From NCBI RefSeq assembly GCF_001590795.1, contig NZ_JXDL01000001.1, positions 2,603,163 to 2,667,162 on the forward strand: 64,000 bases of DNA. Direction: 5' to 3'. Shown one piece after another: positions 63,858 through 64,000 of the stretch (position 1 is its first letter; the number at the start of each line of letters is the position of its first letter). Source of the DNA: Bradyrhizobium sp. AT1. Lineage in GTDB: Bacteria > Pseudomonadota > Alphaproteobacteria > Rhizobiales > Xanthobacteraceae. The notes under the pieces are model-generated. The model saw only the letters and a list, made by a program, of their open reading frames with translations, ran no database searches and was not told the origin of the DNA. The translations under genes and the position numbers were made by a program.

Positions 63858-64000
63858 TCAGATCTTCGGGATCTTCGCCCGCTCGACCACGCCGGTCCAT
63901 TTGGCGATCTCGGTCTCGATCAACGTCTTCATCTCCTCCGGCGAGCTGCCGCGGACCTCGCCGCCGACGGCGGTCTCCAGACGCTGCCTCAGCTCGGGGT
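63858..64000 (-). CDS. TctC/Bug-family tripartite transporter binding protein (C-terminal end only)
   Basis: Only the last 47 codons and the TGA are in the window; the gene begins beyond the right edge. The readable end, RLETAVGGEVRGSSPEEM then EIAKWTGVVERAKIPKI, is the typical C-terminus of Bug/TctC periplasmic binding proteins, which deliver carboxylates to TctAB transporters or act alone in sensing. The ligand cannot be judged from this part. It lies upstream of the metal-efflux operon on the same strand, separated by the FixK-type box. Confidence 0.8.
   Translation of the reverse strand, partial: PELRQRLETAVGGEVRGSSPEEMKTLIETEIAKWTGVVERAKIPKI

Overview
The window is high-GC DNA that reads like Bradyrhizobium or a close relative in the Nitrobacteraceae. 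The evidence is cytochrome c maturation genes in the rhizobial cycHJK order, a FeuP/FeuQ-like two-component pair, a standalone Ku gene, FNR/FixK-type palindromes at promoters, and non-coding sequence that resembles repeats I remember from Bradyrhizobium and Rhodopseudomonas genomes. No rRNA, tRNA, transposase, phage or CRISPR sequence was recognised. The genus is inferred from memory of gene order and repeats, not from a search.

Layout, left to right. 1-2521 (minus): ccmI-ccmE-ccmF for cytochrome c maturation, with a perfect 18-bp FixK-like palindrome upstream. 2653-4423: two conserved genes of unknown function. 4586-6723: sensor kinase and response regulator. 6952-9073: a tiny membrane protein, Ku, a small unknown protein and a lone Flp-type pilin. 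9223-13273: three translationally coupled genes for an AMP/thymidine phosphorylase, a PRPP-synthetase-like protein and a beta-CASP RNA nuclease, probably a nucleotide recycling unit. 13274-14362: dispersed non-coding repeats. 14363-17122: a 919-residue calcium-binding RTX-type protein built from about three 200-residue repeats.

17871-22982 (minus): an AraC regulator, a two-subunit molybdenum hydroxylase, a dihaem cytochrome c as its likely electron acceptor, and a DJ-1/PfpI protein. 23311-26519 (plus): a set of mostly exported small-molecule enzymes (alpha/beta hydrolase, aldo/keto reductase, glyoxalase-fold protein, ABM-fold protein), followed by a large winged-helix/NTPase/TPR regulator. 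29689-36684: a ThDP enzyme, a double-GAF histidine kinase, a membrane alpha/beta hydrolase and a DHA2 drug exporter. 36896-41499 (minus): a compact patatin, subtilisin-like protease and ComEC-like metallo-beta-lactamase unit, the best candidate here for an undescribed conflict or defence system. 41636-45895: a YcgN-type cysteine-cluster protein, penicillin-binding protein 1A, and a DUF1214/DUF1254 pair.

46084-52702: a polar amino acid ABC transporter with a class V aminotransferase, an IclR regulator and an MFS carrier. 52733-58131: an arsenic resistance island with two ArsR repressors, two mechanistically different arsenate reductases, an ACR3 efflux pump, and a flavoprotein with a cysteine-rich tail coupled to an MFS protein; shared TTTCTAGAAT elements lie before two of the promoters. 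58190-63731 (minus): a CusBA-type Cu/Ag efflux pair preceded by a YtkA/FixH-like protein and a Cys/Met-rich exported protein, all downstream of a perfect TTGAT-N4-ATCAA box. The window ends in the 3' end of a TctC-type binding protein gene.
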